This document shows, piece after piece, positions 16,950-26,348 of a DNA stretch of 39,531 nucleotides. Source of the DNA: UBA7236 sp035439505 (GTDB lineage Bacteria; Bacteroidota; Bacteroidia; Chitinophagales; BACL12). The stretch lies in assembly GCA_035439505.1 (NCBI GenBank), contig DAORKJ010000028.1, positions 1 through 39,531 on the forward strand, in the 5' to 3' direction. The position numbers and the translations under genes were made by a program. Every line of letters starts with the position of its first letter. Within the stretch, counting starts at the first letter, position 1. The notes below the pieces were generated by a model. It searched no databases and had not been told where the DNA came from. It saw nothing but the letters and a program-made list of their open reading frames with translations.

Positions 16950-16985
16950 TTCAAATAAGTTTCTAAATCAAATTACTTTGAAATA

Positions 16986-17015
16986 CAAAGTTACGGTGTT
17001 CTGTCAATTCACCAA
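16986..17015 (-). promoter_or_regulatory. Promoter of the small membrane gene cluster
   Basis: On the minus strand a TTG at 17015-17013 is followed after 19 bases by TAACTTTG at 16993-16986. This matches the Bacteroidota -33/-7 arrangement (TTG, about 19-20 bp, TAnnTTTG). It leaves a leader of roughly 30 bases before the ATG at 16949. Confidence 0.65.
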
Positions 17016-17174
17016 ATTTTTTTTCAAAATATTTTATCCGGGGGAATACAGCAGGGGAGCAGCTTGTGGCTTAATGCATCATTTTTGGCAGGTAATTTGC
17101 TCCAAGTCGCCACAAAACCCTTGCCAATAAAGGGTTTCGACTTCCGTTCCATACTTTTAGTAATTTCGCCCCGT

Positions 17175-18233
17175 ATGCGTTTGTTATTGTTACCGCTTGC
17201 CTGGATTTACGGTTTAGTAATAGTTATCAGGAATTTTTTTTACAACAAAGGTTGGCTCAGGAGTTTTGAGTTCGATTTCCCTATAATTTTGGTGGGAAAC
17301 CTTTCTGCAGGCGGAACAGGCAAAACTCCTCACGTTGAATACCTCATTCAATTACTGCAAAACAACTATAAAGTAGCCACTTTAAGTCGCGGCTACGGCA
17401 GATCTATGAAAGGCTATGGACTGGCAACCGAACTGAGTTTAGTGGAAGATATTGGAGATGAGCCCAAAGGGTACAAACATAAATTTCCGGCTACGGAAGT
17501 GGCAGTCAGCGAAAACCGCGTCAACGGCGTGTATTACCTGCTCAACGACGAACCCGATGTGAAGGTTATCATCATGGACGACGGGTTTCAGCACCGACGT
17601 ATCAAAGCAGGCCTTAACATAGTACTTACCACCTGGCAAAAACCTTATTTTAAGGACCATATGCTGCCGGCCGGGAATTTACGTGAGCCAAAAGCAGGCG
17701 TAAACCGCGCACAGGTGGTGATTGTGACCAAATGTCCCGATGACATTACACAGGATCAAAAGATGTTATATGCCACTAAACTCGGGCTTTCCTCACATCA
17801 ACAATTATTTTTTACAGGATTGCGTTATGGCAATTGGTATCCGTTAAATATTCAACAGCCAATAGTGCAGATACCTTTTCAGCAATCTGTAATATTAATG
17901 ACAGGCATAGCAGGCAACAAACAATTGAAATCGTATTTGTCCGGCAAATTTTCAACTATTCATATCGCAGCTTTTAGCGACCACCATTATTTTAGGGAGA
18001 AAGATTTTTTGCGTGTTGCAGGTAGTTTCCCCGATACCAAAACCATTATCACCACCGAAAAAGATGCGATGCGATTATCGGAACAAAAGGATATCCTGTT
18101 ACAAATGGGCTTTTCCGTTTTTGTGTTACCAGTAGATGTACACTTTTTAGGGGAAGAAGAAAAATTCTGGAATCTGATAACAACCTTTATCGATAAATAT
18201 CCTGATACCAATGCAGAACAGGCAAACAACTAA
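17175..18233 (+). CDS. lpxK: Tetraacyldisaccharide 4'-kinase
   Basis: LpxK phosphorylates the 4' position of the lipid A disaccharide at the inner membrane. The ATG at 17175 (MRLLLLPLAWIYGLV) is preferred because the family starts with this single membrane-anchoring helix; an open frame from 17064 adds 37 residues of no family character. The Walker A motif GNLSAGGTGKTPH lies near residue 47. SRGYGR, VIIMDDGFQHRRIK and LPAGNLREP follow. The enzyme confirms a lipopolysaccharide-bearing outer membrane. It is followed by the purine nucleoside phosphorylase gene after 34 bp, which has its own promoter. Confidence 0.93.
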   Translation: MRLLLLPLAWIYGLVIVIRNFFYNKGWLRSFEFDFPIILVGNLSAGGTGKTPHVEYLIQLLQNNYKVATLSRGYGRSMKGYGLATELSLVEDIGDEPKGYKHKFPATEVAVSENRVNGVYYLLNDEPDVKVIIMDDGFQHRRIKAGLNIVLTTWQKPYFKDHMLPAGNLREPKAGVNRAQVVIVTKCPDDITQDQKMLYATKLGLSSHQQLFFTGLRYGNWYPLNIQQPIVQIPFQQSVILMTGIAGNKQLKSYLSGKFSTIHIAAFSDHHYFREKDFLRVAGSFPDTKTIITTEKDAMRLSEQKDILLQMGFSVFVLPVDVHFLGEEEKFWNLITTFIDKYPDTNAEQANN

Positions 18234-18251
18234 AACCATTTTTTCAAATAC

Positions 18252-18259
18252 TATCTTTG
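18252..18259 (+). promoter_or_regulatory. -7 element of the phosphorylase gene
   Basis: TATCTTTG matches TAnnTTTG, with 8 bases before the ATG at 18268. This predicts a leaderless or nearly leaderless transcript separate from lpxK. Confidence 0.6.
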
Positions 18260-18267
18260 TAATATAA

Positions 18268-19104
18268 ATGAGTAATACTATGGAACGACTAATGGACAGA
18301 TTAAACGAAGCGGTACATTATATTAAACAACGCACCAACTTTGAACCAGAATACGGCATTATTTTAGGCACCGGTTTGGGCAATCTGGTATCACATATCA
18401 AAATTGCACATGAAATAAATTATTCTTTAATACCTCATTTTCAGGTTTCTACTGTTGAAAGTCATAGCGGTAAATTAATATTTGGCAGCATTGGCGATAA
18501 AAAAGTGGTGGCCATGCAAGGGCGTTTCCATTATTACGAAGGATATACTATGGAAGAAGTAGTTTTCCCTGTTCGCACCATGAAATTATTAGGGATAAAA
18601 AAATTATTTATCTCAAATGCAGCTGGTAGTTTAAATGCCAATATCAATAAAGGTGATTTAATGATTATTCGCGACCACATTAATTTACAACCAAGTAATC
18701 CTTTGATTGGCCCCAATGAATACGAATTAGGTCCGCGCTTCCCCGATTTATTTAAATGTTACGACGAGCAATTAATTAACAGCGCCATGGACATTGCGAA
18801 AGCAAATAATATTACTTGTCACAAAGGCGTATATATTTCAGTTCCCGGGCCCAACCTGGAAACACCTGCAGAATATAATTATTTACATATTATTGGTGGA
18901 GATGCTGTTGGTATGAGCACCGTTCCTGAAGTGCTGGCGGCAGTGCATATGGGTTTACCTGTTTTTGCCATTTCCGTAATTACCGATAAAGGTTATCCTG
19001 CCGACGAAATTGAAGCAGTTACTGTTGAAGATGTAATTGCCGTTGCTAAAGAGGCTGAACCAAAAATGACTTTAATTTTGCAAAATCTGATTGCTTCGCT
19101 TTAA
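18268..19104 (+). CDS. punA: Purine nucleoside phosphorylase
   Basis: The 278-residue trimeric-type phosphorylase splits inosine and guanosine into base and ribose 1-phosphate in purine salvage. The motifs are in order: GTGLGNLV near 31 for phosphate, VESHSGKL, MQGRFHYYEGY, FISNAAGSLN, and GDAVGMSTVPEV near 212, the signature of the class. The start MSNTMERLMDRL could instead be the second Met at residue 5. It is a cytosolic housekeeping enzyme and parallels the cytidine deaminase at the window start. Confidence 0.93.
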   Translation: MSNTMERLMDRLNEAVHYIKQRTNFEPEYGIILGTGLGNLVSHIKIAHEINYSLIPHFQVSTVESHSGKLIFGSIGDKKVVAMQGRFHYYEGYTMEEVVFPVRTMKLLGIKKLFISNAAGSLNANINKGDLMIIRDHINLQPSNPLIGPNEYELGPRFPDLFKCYDEQLINSAMDIAKANNITCHKGVYISVPGPNLETPAEYNYLHIIGGDAVGMSTVPEVLAAVHMGLPVFAISVITDKGYPADEIEAVTVEDVIAVAKEAEPKMTLILQNLIASL

Positions 19105-19158
19105 AAAATTGCGGCAACATTTTTGTTATAACAGATGCGAGAAGTATAAAATAATTGT

Positions 19159-21105
19159 GTGAGTAATAAACCCAATAGCAAACATGTATTGCATTTTCGC
19201 CTGATAATTTTGATTGGGTTTATTATGGTATTTTCCCAAAAAGGTTTTGCCCAGGAATCGGACACTACATCTGTCGATTCGGTAAAAACAAATACCCTTT
19301 TCGATTTTCATACTGCACGTGTTGAATATTTCACCGGCAACGAAATAAATAATTTTTTACCTATTGATACGTCATTACATCTTTTTCACCGTTTTAACGC
19401 GGCCAGGTTAAATGATTTTGAGATGGCATATCTGGGTAATTTAGGCGCTCCGGCATACGCGAGATATTATACGTTTGACCGAACATTGGGATTTGATTAC
19501 GGACGACATGAGCGCGATACTTATATGTTATCACTCGATGAATTAAAATATTATCGTTGTAATGTACCATTTACGAATTTATATTATGTTGCAGGGGGAC
19601 AGGGAGAGCAGATGTTTCATGTTACACATACGCGCAATTTTGGTAAAGATTTTAATTTCGCTATTGACTTTAATAAAATAATTTCAGAAGGGTATTTTCA
19701 ATATATGAATACCGATTATACCGATGTATCCCTAACGGCATGGTATAAAACAAAAAACGAAAGGTATCAGGTATATTTTGACGGGATAAGAGGTAAAGTG
19801 GAAGCGCAGGAAAATGGTGGAATTGCCAGTGATACTGTTTTTGAATTAATTGACCCTGCAAGTGTTTTGCCATTGCGTTCGCAAGCATTAACAAACTGGG
19901 ATAATTGGCAGGGACAAATTACACAACAGTATTATTTTGGTAAAGACATCAGTTTTCAAATTGATGATACAACGAGCGCTACTTATTTTGCTCCGCAATT
20001 TGCCATCAAACATACCTATGGTATCACCGATTATTTTTATCAGTTCGAGGACCCGGCAACAGATAGAACTTATTATGGCACATTAAATTCCAATCCCGAT
20101 ACCTTGCGCGACAGGACACAAATTCGCGGTATGTATAATCGCCTGTCGTTTGGCAATGCCGATTTTATCACATTGGCTAAAGACAGCACTGTTAAAAATC
20201 CTGTTCGTTGGGAAATTTACGGATTACAGCAATGGCATGAAGTAGCAGATGCCGGAGGTAAACAACAATACACTAACTTAATTACCGGAATTAATTTTCA
20301 GGCGAAACATATTTTAGATTCATTAATTACGATTCGTATACATGGTGCTTTTGATGTAGACAATAATACCTTAATAGGTAAAACAAGTCTGCGATTACCT
20401 AAAGTGATATTAAATCCTGAAATATTTGCAGAATATCGTCGGTTGGATCAAACCATTATTCAACATCAATACTCAGGATTTGCGTACAATTGGGATGTTG
20501 ATTTCGACTATACTACTTATATGCGATTAGGTGCTCGAATTGGTAGTGCAAAAAATGATTTTGCGTTGGTTTATACCTATGAAATAATTAATAATGAAGT
20601 TCAATTTTTGGAAACATTATTTACAAATGATATTTATCCTATTGTGGGCAATACCACTATTTCGAAAGTTATGCTCAACAAAAATTTTACGTTAGGTAAT
20701 TTTCATTTGAATAATAATTTAGGCGCACAATTGATTGATGGAGTAATTAATGCACCGAAATTTATTGGCAACCTTTCATGGTATTACAGTAATCATTTAT
20801 TTGAAAGCGCTTTATTTTTTCAGGCGGGTGTAGATGTTTGGTATCATACGCCTTATGTGCAATATGATTATGATATTATTACAGGTCAATGGATTAACCA
20901 AACTGATTTTGAAGGTAATTATGAGGCACCAACTGAACCAACAATAGACATCTTCGCCAATTTTGATGTGCAAACCTTGCGGTTTTTCGCAAAGGTGGAT
21001 AATGCAGCTCAAGGCTTGTTTTCTAAAGGACATTACATAGCTCCCAATTACCCTATGCAACCACGCTCTTTTCATATTGGGCTTAATTGGTTTTTGTTTT
21101 ATTAA
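19159..21105 (+). CDS. Putative outer-membrane porin (Bacteroidota family)
   Basis: The 648-residue protein has an N-terminal signal peptide (FRLIILIGFIMVFSQKGFAQ, cleaved after the alanine near 31). It then shows many alternating hydrophobic and aromatic stretches ending in FHIGLNWFLFY; the terminal aromatic is typical of beta-barrels. It matches the Bacteroidota putative porin family in size and pattern. The start is GTG at 19159; no nearer ATG precedes the signal peptide. The substrate is unknown. The tandem-repeat region begins directly after it. Confidence 0.8.
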   Translation: MSNKPNSKHVLHFRLIILIGFIMVFSQKGFAQESDTTSVDSVKTNTLFDFHTARVEYFTGNEINNFLPIDTSLHLFHRFNAARLNDFEMAYLGNLGAPAYARYYTFDRTLGFDYGRHERDTYMLSLDELKYYRCNVPFTNLYYVAGGQGEQMFHVTHTRNFGKDFNFAIDFNKIISEGYFQYMNTDYTDVSLTAWYKTKNERYQVYFDGIRGKVEAQENGGIASDTVFELIDPASVLPLRSQALTNWDNWQGQITQQYYFGKDISFQIDDTTSATYFAPQFAIKHTYGITDYFYQFEDPATDRTYYGTLNSNPDTLRDRTQIRGMYNRLSFGNADFITLAKDSTVKNPVRWEIYGLQQWHEVADAGGKQQYTNLITGINFQAKHILDSLITIRIHGAFDVDNNTLIGKTSLRLPKVILNPEIFAEYRRLDQTIIQHQYSGFAYNWDVDFDYTTYMRLGARIGSAKNDFALVYTYEIINNEVQFLETLFTNDIYPIVGNTTISKVMLNKNFTLGNFHLNNNLGAQLIDGVINAPKFIGNLSWYYSNHLFESALFFQAGVDVWYHTPYVQYDYDIITGQWINQTDFEGNYEAPTEPTIDIFANFDVQTLRFFAKVDNAAQGLFSKGHYIAPNYPMQPRSFHIGLNWFLFY

Positions 21106-21172
21106 TTCTGTCCATCCTACAACTACAATGTACTGCTACTTAATACCACTTGTATTGGGTTAGCGAAACCGG

Positions 21173-21389
21173 TATGTCGCCCTGTCGGGCTGGAGTGTAT
21201 GTAGTTTGCTAGTGTGACCAATATGTCGCCCTGACGGGCTGGAAGGTGGGTAGTATTATGGTGTTACCAATATGTCGCCCTAACAGGTTGGAGTGTATAT
21301 AGTTTGCTAGTGTGACCAATATGTCGCCCTGACGGGCTGGGGTGTATGTAGTTTGCTTTTGTTACCAGTATGTCGCCCTAGCGGGCTGG
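21173..21389. repeat. Tandem array A: five 49-bp units
   Basis: A 21-bp core of the form TATGTCGCCCTGACGGGCTGG occurs at 21173, 21222, 21271, 21320 and 21369, exactly 49 bp apart, with few changes. The core contains GCCC and GGGC separated by four bases, so each unit can form a small hairpin. The sequence between cores (AGTGTATGTAGTTTGCTAGTG type) is also conserved. The region is not coding. Confidence 0.9.
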
Positions 21390-21423
21390 AGCGTAATTAG
21401 TTTACTTGGTACCGACATTACTT

Positions 21424-21929
21424 TCAGCCCGTCAGGGCGACACACCGGTAAGATCCAAACCAGCAAGTTGCATTACAATACCACCAGCCCGTCAGGGCGA
21501 CATACCGGTAAGATCCAAACCAGCAAGTTGCATAACAATACCACCAGCCCGTCAGGGCGACATACCGGTAACATCCAAACCACCAACCAGCATAGCAATA
21601 CTACCAGCCCGTCAGGGCGACATACCGGTAACATCCAAACCACCAAGATGAATAACANNNNNNNNNNNNNNNNNNNNNNNNNNNNNNNNNNNNNNNNNNN
21701 NNNNNNNNNNNNNNNNNNNNNNNNNNNNNNNNNNNNNNNNNNNNNNNNNNNNNNNNNACCAGCCCGTCAGGGCGACATACCGGTAACATCCAAACCACCA
21801 AGATGAATAACATGACACCCAGCCCGTCAGGGCGACATACCGGTAAGATCCAAACCAGCAAGTTGCATTACAATACCACTAGCCCGGCAGGGCGACACAC
21901 TGGTTACACGAGCCCGTCAGGGCGACATA
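21424..21929. repeat. Tandem array B: inverted cores, 60-bp units
   Basis: The reverse complement of array A's core (CCAGCCCGTCAGGGCGACATA) occurs at 21424, 21484, 21544 and 21604, then after the N run at 21759, 21819 and 21879, each 60 bp apart. A last one lies at 21909, 30 bp on. The intervening 39 bp (ACCGGTAASATCCAAACCASC and following) is conserved but differs from array A's spacer. Arrays A and B face each other around about 21400. The 913-bp intergenic region 21106-22018 holds no gene I can support. Confidence 0.9.
21658..21757. other. Assembly gap in repeat array, flanks overlap by 55 bp
   Basis: The bases before the run (21603-21657) and after it (21758-21812) are identical over exactly 55 positions, as at the 14.9-kb gap. 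The Ns probably mark a k-mer overlap rather than missing length. Because the flanks are repeat units, the true number of units may also have been collapsed. Confidence 0.8.
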
Positions 21930-22018
21930 CTGGTTAGACCTACAGCTCTTTAGTAAGACAAATCAGTAAATAAGTTGGAGAAATTCTTATTACGTTACTA
22001 ATCAAACAAACAAACCCA

Positions 22019-23878
22019 TTACAATGTTTTACCTTTCATGGCCATACTAATTGCCATATCCATTAAACGCTCAGCAAAAGGCCTGGTAAATTCATTTAAT
22101 GCTTCAATATGTTGTTGAATAACATTTTTATCGCTTGAATTTAAAGTATTTTGTAAAGCGACCATTAATTCACGTGTTCCTGAAATTTCAGTTGCACTTA
22201 AGTGCGTTGCATTTTTAACAATAAACCGCTCACAGGTATCTAACATATTTTGAGCCTCAACACGCGCTTCAATAATTGCCCTTTGTTCCATATCGGACTT
22301 CGCATTTTTAATCGACTCTAATAACATGCCACCCATTTCTTCTTCCGTTAATCCGTATTGCGGTTTAACTTCAATAGATTGTTCCACGCCACTGCGTAAT
22401 TCTTTCGCTTTAACCTGCAAAATACCATCCGCATTTAATTGAAAAACAATTTCAATTTTAGGCAAACCTGCAGGCATGCCGGGAATGTTCGATAATGTAA
22501 ATTCAGCGAGTTTTCTATTATGACTAACTAAATCGCGCTCACCCTGATAAACTGCAATCAATAATTTACTCTGCCCGTCAACACTTGTTGTATATTGTCT
22601 TCCTGCACCTGTTGGAATTTTGGTATTGCGTGGAATAATCACATCCATTAACCCACCCATAGTTTCAATACCCAAACTCAATGGTGTGATGTCAAGCAAT
22701 AACATATTTTTTTGGTTGCCTGCTAAAATATCAGCCTGAATTGCGGCGCCTAAAGCAACCACTTCATCAGGATTTAAACTATCGTTAACCGGTTTATTAA
22801 AAAACTCGGTAATTGATTTTTTTACAAATGGTGTTCTGGTACTTCCGCCAACCATCACTATAGTATCTATATCACCGATTTTTAATCCCGCATCACGCAA
22901 TGCATTTTTGCAACAAACTATTGTTTCGTTGACAAGTGGTTTAATCAGTGTTTCAAATTCGTTTACGGATAAGTGGCAAACGATATCATTAATTTTATCT
23001 TCAAAATTATCGTTAGCAGATAAATGTTTTTTGGCAGTTTCCGCTTTTAATCGCAGTGTTTGCATTAATTGTTTATCTACCGAATCAACGGCAATATTAT
23101 TAGTTTGTAACCAATGTTCAACAATTAAGCGATCGAAATCATCTCCCCCTAAAAAAGTATTACCATTAGTAGCTAAAACTTCAAAATATCCGCCATCATT
23201 TTCAGATGGTGTGAGTTGTAAAATAGAAATATCAAAAGTGCCTCCACCCAAATCGTAAACAGCAATTGTTTGTGCATTTTTTACATTGCCCAGTCCGTAT
23301 GCCAAACTCGCTGCAGTAGGTTCATTTATAATACGCAATACATCCAGTCCGGCAAGTTTACCTGCATCGCGTGTAGCTTGTCGTTGAGCATCATTAAAAT
23401 AAGCGGGAACGGTTATAACAGCTTTTGAAATTTGTTGTTGCAACACATTTTCTGCACGCAATTTTAGTTCACGCAAAATAAATGCTGATAATTCTATTGG
23501 TGAATAAAACTTTTCGCCAACTTTAATTTTCACCAGACTTTCACTGTTATCATCAATAATTTTATAGCCTAAATGTTGTTGAAACGCTGCAATATCGTTG
23601 TATGATTTACCCATTAATCTTTTTACGGAATAAATAGTATTGGCAGTATCATCAATCAAATGCTGACGTGCACTATTGCCTACAGTAATTGCACCATCTT
23701 TTCCGAAATGTACAATGGATGGAACTATAGCAGTTTTATCGGCATCACACAATGCCTCAGGCATACCTGCTTTATTTATAATTGCCACTAAACTATTGGT
23801 TGTACCAAGGTCTATACCGACAATAATATCAGGTTTACTGATTGTTCCTTCTTTTATATTAATAGATATTTGAGCCAT
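22019..23878 (-). CDS. hscA: Hsp70-family chaperone, HscA type
   Basis: The 619-residue Hsp70 is close in length and motifs to HscA, the chaperone that helps transfer Fe-S clusters from the scaffold IscU. The ATPase domain shows GIDLGTTNSLVA near 22, VPAYFNDAQRQATRDAG, YDLGGGTFDISIL and MVGGSTRTPFV. The DTANTIYSVKRLMGKS stretch is HscA-like. The substrate domain begins near ITPLSLGIETMGG. No HscB or ISC scaffold gene is adjacent, so the Fe-S role rests on family likeness. It is transcribed alone. CAACTTTG at 23914-23907 on the minus strand is a near match to the -7 element. Confidence 0.85.
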   Translation of the reverse strand: MAQISINIKEGTISKPDIIVGIDLGTTNSLVAIINKAGMPEALCDADKTAIVPSIVHFGKDGAITVGNSARQHLIDDTANTIYSVKRLMGKSYNDIAAFQQHLGYKIIDDNSESLVKIKVGEKFYSPIELSAFILRELKLRAENVLQQQISKAVITVPAYFNDAQRQATRDAGKLAGLDVLRIINEPTAASLAYGLGNVKNAQTIAVYDLGGGTFDISILQLTPSENDGGYFEVLATNGNTFLGGDDFDRLIVEHWLQTNNIAVDSVDKQLMQTLRLKAETAKKHLSANDNFEDKINDIVCHLSVNEFETLIKPLVNETIVCCKNALRDAGLKIGDIDTIVMVGGSTRTPFVKKSITEFFNKPVNDSLNPDEVVALGAAIQADILAGNQKNMLLLDITPLSLGIETMGGLMDVIIPRNTKIPTGAGRQYTTSVDGQSKLLIAVYQGERDLVSHNRKLAEFTLSNIPGMPAGLPKIEIVFQLNADGILQVKAKELRSGVEQSIEVKPQYGLTEEEMGGMLLESIKNAKSDMEQRAIIEARVEAQNMLDTCERFIVKNATHLSATEISGTRELMVALQNTLNSSDKNVIQQHIEALNEFTRPFAERLMDMAISMAMKGKTL

Positions 23879-24060
23879 GCTGTTGTTTAAAACAAAAATT
23901 GAAATGCAAAGTTGAGTAAAAATTAGGGTTTTATGTAACCTAATAATTGCTAATTCGTGTAAAAGTTTGACATTATTCTTCAGGAACGCTTAACAACACC
24001 TTTTAATTCAGAAACAACTTCAATTCACTCGAATTTTTACTTTTCTTCACCGCAACAGCC

Positions 24061-24068
24061 TAACTTTG
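24061..24068 (+). promoter_or_regulatory. -7 element of pyrD
   Basis: TAACTTTG matches TAnnTTTG and ends only 6 bases before the ATG at 24075, the shortest such distance in the window. The transcript is probably leaderless. Confidence 0.6.
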
Positions 24069-24074
24069 CGAACA

Positions 24075-25118
24075 ATGTATAAGTCACTGCTCAAACCCTT
24101 GTTTTTTAAATTTCAGCCGGAAAAAGCACATCATCTGGCACTTACTTTATTCAGTATTGCATTAAAAATTCCCGGCTACGGTTATTTCCATGATAAAAAA
24201 TACCTTAAGCAGTATCCTAATCTGGAGCGTAAAGTTTTTGGATTGACGTTTAAAAACCCCATCGGATTAGCAGCAGGCTTTGATAAAAATGCAGCTTATA
24301 TACCGCTTATGGCGCGATTAGGATTTGGTCATATAGAAGTAGGAACAGTAACGCCCTTAGCGCAACCTGGTAACGACAAACCGAGATTATTTCGTTTGCC
24401 AAAAGACGAGGCACTGATTAACAGAATGGGTTTTAACAACGATGGGGTAGATGTTATGGTGCAAAACTTACAAAAACCATCGGTTATTGCTGCACGAAAA
24501 AAATATCAGGTGATAATTGGCGGAAACATCGGTAAAAACAAGGTTACAGCCAATGAAGATGCCTGGAAAGACTATGTGATTTGTTTCGAAAAACTATTCG
24601 ATTGGGTAGACTATTTTGTGATAAATGTTTCATCACCCAACACACCGGGGTTAAGGGAATTGCAGGAAAAAGAACCGCTGACGCATATCATCAATAAGCT
24701 CCAGGAAATAAATCGCACAAAATCTGCGCCAAAACCCTTGCTTTTAAAGATTGCACCCGACCTAACTACGTCGCAACTACTTGATATTGTGTCGATTGCG
24801 AAGGAAACCGGCCTCAGTGGTATTATTGCTACCAACACTACACTTGATCGCTCTATGCTTACTACAGAAGCCGAAAAGGTTGCAGCTATTGGTGCAGGCG
24901 GTTTGAGTGGAAAACCTGTCGCCAAAATCTCCAATGAAGTATTGTGGTACCTGCGTCGTGAGTTGGGTAACGACATGCCGATAATTGGTGTTGGTGGTAT
25001 CATGAACCACATGGATGTCCACGAAAAATTCAACAGGGGAGCCAATCTGGTGCAGATTTACTCCGGTATGGTTTACGAAGGCCAGGCAATAGTTAAAAAC
25101 ATTGTTTCGAAGCTGTAA
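24075..25118 (+). CDS. pyrD: Dihydroorotate dehydrogenase (quinone), class 2
   Basis: PyrD oxidises dihydroorotate to orotate with FMN and passes electrons to membrane quinone, the fourth step of pyrimidine synthesis. The start is ATG 24075 (MYKSLLKPLFFKFQPEKAHHLAL); a frame-opening TTG at 24066 lies inside the promoter element and is rejected. The N-terminal helical extension with the FQPEKAHHL motif is the membrane and quinone tunnel of class 2 enzymes. GLAAGFDKNA, GTVTPLAQPGN, NRMGFNNDG, NVSSPNTPGLRELQ (with the catalytic Ser of this class), KIAPDL, TNTT and GVGGI follow in order. Confidence 0.95.
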   Translation: MYKSLLKPLFFKFQPEKAHHLALTLFSIALKIPGYGYFHDKKYLKQYPNLERKVFGLTFKNPIGLAAGFDKNAAYIPLMARLGFGHIEVGTVTPLAQPGNDKPRLFRLPKDEALINRMGFNNDGVDVMVQNLQKPSVIAARKKYQVIIGGNIGKNKVTANEDAWKDYVICFEKLFDWVDYFVINVSSPNTPGLRELQEKEPLTHIINKLQEINRTKSAPKPLLLKIAPDLTTSQLLDIVSIAKETGLSGIIATNTTLDRSMLTTEAEKVAAIGAGGLSGKPVAKISNEVLWYLRRELGNDMPIIGVGGIMNHMDVHEKFNRGANLVQIYSGMVYEGQAIVKNIVSKL

Positions 25119-25184
25119 ACTAGCTCTCTACTTAGGTTATTTTAACATTTTACAACGAAATGCATTGCGTAACGCATGGTATAA

Positions 25185-25217
25185 TTGAACTTTCTGCACT
25201 TCAATATTGTAACTTTG
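25185..25217 (+). promoter_or_regulatory. Promoter of mnmA
   Basis: TAACTTTG at 25210-25217 matches the -7 element. TTG at 25185-25187 lies 22 bp upstream, slightly longer than the usual 19-21. Ten bases separate the -7 element from the ATG at 25228. Confidence 0.6.
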
Positions 25218-25227
25218 TGGAGCAAAT

Positions 25228-26337
25228 ATGTCTAAACACGGAAAAATATTAGTGGCCATGAGTGGCGGAATCGATAGCACTGTTACTGCAATATTATTGC
25301 ACGAACAGGGTTACGAAGTGGTGGGTATTACCATGAAAACCTGGGATTATGCATCCAGCGGCGGCAGTAAAAAGGAGACCGGTTGTTGTAGTCTCGACTC
25401 TATTAACGATGCCCGCACAATTGCAGTAGAAAAGCAGTTTCATCATTTTATAATCGATATCAGAGAAGAATTTGGCGACTATGTTATCGACAATTTTGTG
25501 GATGAATATTTAGCCGGAAGGACACCAAATCCATGTGTGTTGTGTAATACACATATCAAATGGGAGGCACTATTAAAACGCGCAGACCAAATGGATTGTG
25601 AGTTTATTGCTACAGGTCACTATGCACAAATCAATCAAAACACTGACAACAGCAGGTATTATATCTCAAAAGGTTTAGATGAACACAAGGACCAGAGTTA
25701 TGTGCTTTGGGGTCTTAGTCAGGCATGTTTGGCGCGCACTAAATTTCCGGTAGGTCATATCCGCAAAACGGAAATTCGCGAAATGGCTAAACAAATGGGT
25801 TATTTTGATTTAGCTAACAAGGCCGAGAGTTATGAAATTTGTTTTGTCCCGGATAACGATTACCGCGGCTTTTTGAAACGTAAAGTGGAAGGATTAGAAG
25901 AACGTGTTGACGGGGGGTTATTTGTAGATGAAGCAGGAAATATATTAGGCACGCATAAAGGATATCCTTTTTATACCATAGGGCAGCGCAAAGGCCTGGG
26001 TATTGCCTTGGGAGAACCTTATTTCGTAACGGAAATTAAACCGGCTGAAAATGTTGTAGTGTTGGGTAAAGAAGATACCTTACTGCGCAATGGCATGTTT
26101 GTGCATCATCTCAATATGCAAAAATATGAAAGTGTTAATGCCGGTCACAGTAGTGTAACAAAAATCCGATACAAAAACACAGGCTCAGAAAGTATGTTAT
26201 CTTTGGAAGGAAATGATTTGATGCGGGTTGAATTTAAAGAAAATGTGAGTGCCATCACACCCGGACAAAGTGCTGTATTTTATGAAGGCAACGATGTAAT
26301 AGGAGGTGGGCATATTCTGAGTTCATATATCCGTTAA
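25228..26337 (+). CDS. mnmA: tRNA 2-thiouridylase
   Basis: MnmA thiolates U34 of tRNA-Glu, -Lys and -Gln at the wobble position. The 369-residue protein has the ATP-binding PP-loop SGGIDSTV at 12-19, the catalytic cysteine pair C106 (in NPCVLCNTHIKW) and C205 (in SYEICFVPDN), and GHYAQI at 130-135. Full length and the expected domain order (PP-loop, central, beta-barrel) are present. It leads a co-directional run with a lipoprotein gene 11 bp on and two subtilase genes. Shared transcription is possible but need not mean shared function. Confidence 0.95.
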   Translation: MSKHGKILVAMSGGIDSTVTAILLHEQGYEVVGITMKTWDYASSGGSKKETGCCSLDSINDARTIAVEKQFHHFIIDIREEFGDYVIDNFVDEYLAGRTPNPCVLCNTHIKWEALLKRADQMDCEFIATGHYAQINQNTDNSRYYISKGLDEHKDQSYVLWGLSQACLARTKFPVGHIRKTEIREMAKQMGYFDLANKAESYEICFVPDNDYRGFLKRKVEGLEERVDGGLFVDEAGNILGTHKGYPFYTIGQRKGLGIALGEPYFVTEIKPAENVVVLGKEDTLLRNGMFVHHLNMQKYESVNAGHSSVTKIRYKNTGSESMLSLEGNDLMRVEFKENVSAITPGQSAVFYEGNDVIGGGHILSSYIR

Positions 26338-26348
26338 TAATAACAAAT

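Noticed and set aside
17064..17174. N-terminal extension of LpxK
   Set aside because: The 37 added residues have no family similarity. The normal start MRLLLLPLAWIYG lies at 17175.
21342..21806. Protein of 20-residue repeats in the repeat array
   Set aside because: The 60-bp period keeps several frames open on both strands at once. There is no start context or promoter, and part of the frame crosses Ns.
21173..21929. CRISPR array
   Set aside because: The intervals between cores are themselves conserved rather than unique, the cores form two opposite arrays with different periods, and no cas gene is present.
24066..24074. TTG start for pyrD
   Set aside because: It lies within the TAACTTTG promoter element. 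The ATG at 24075 matches the family start.
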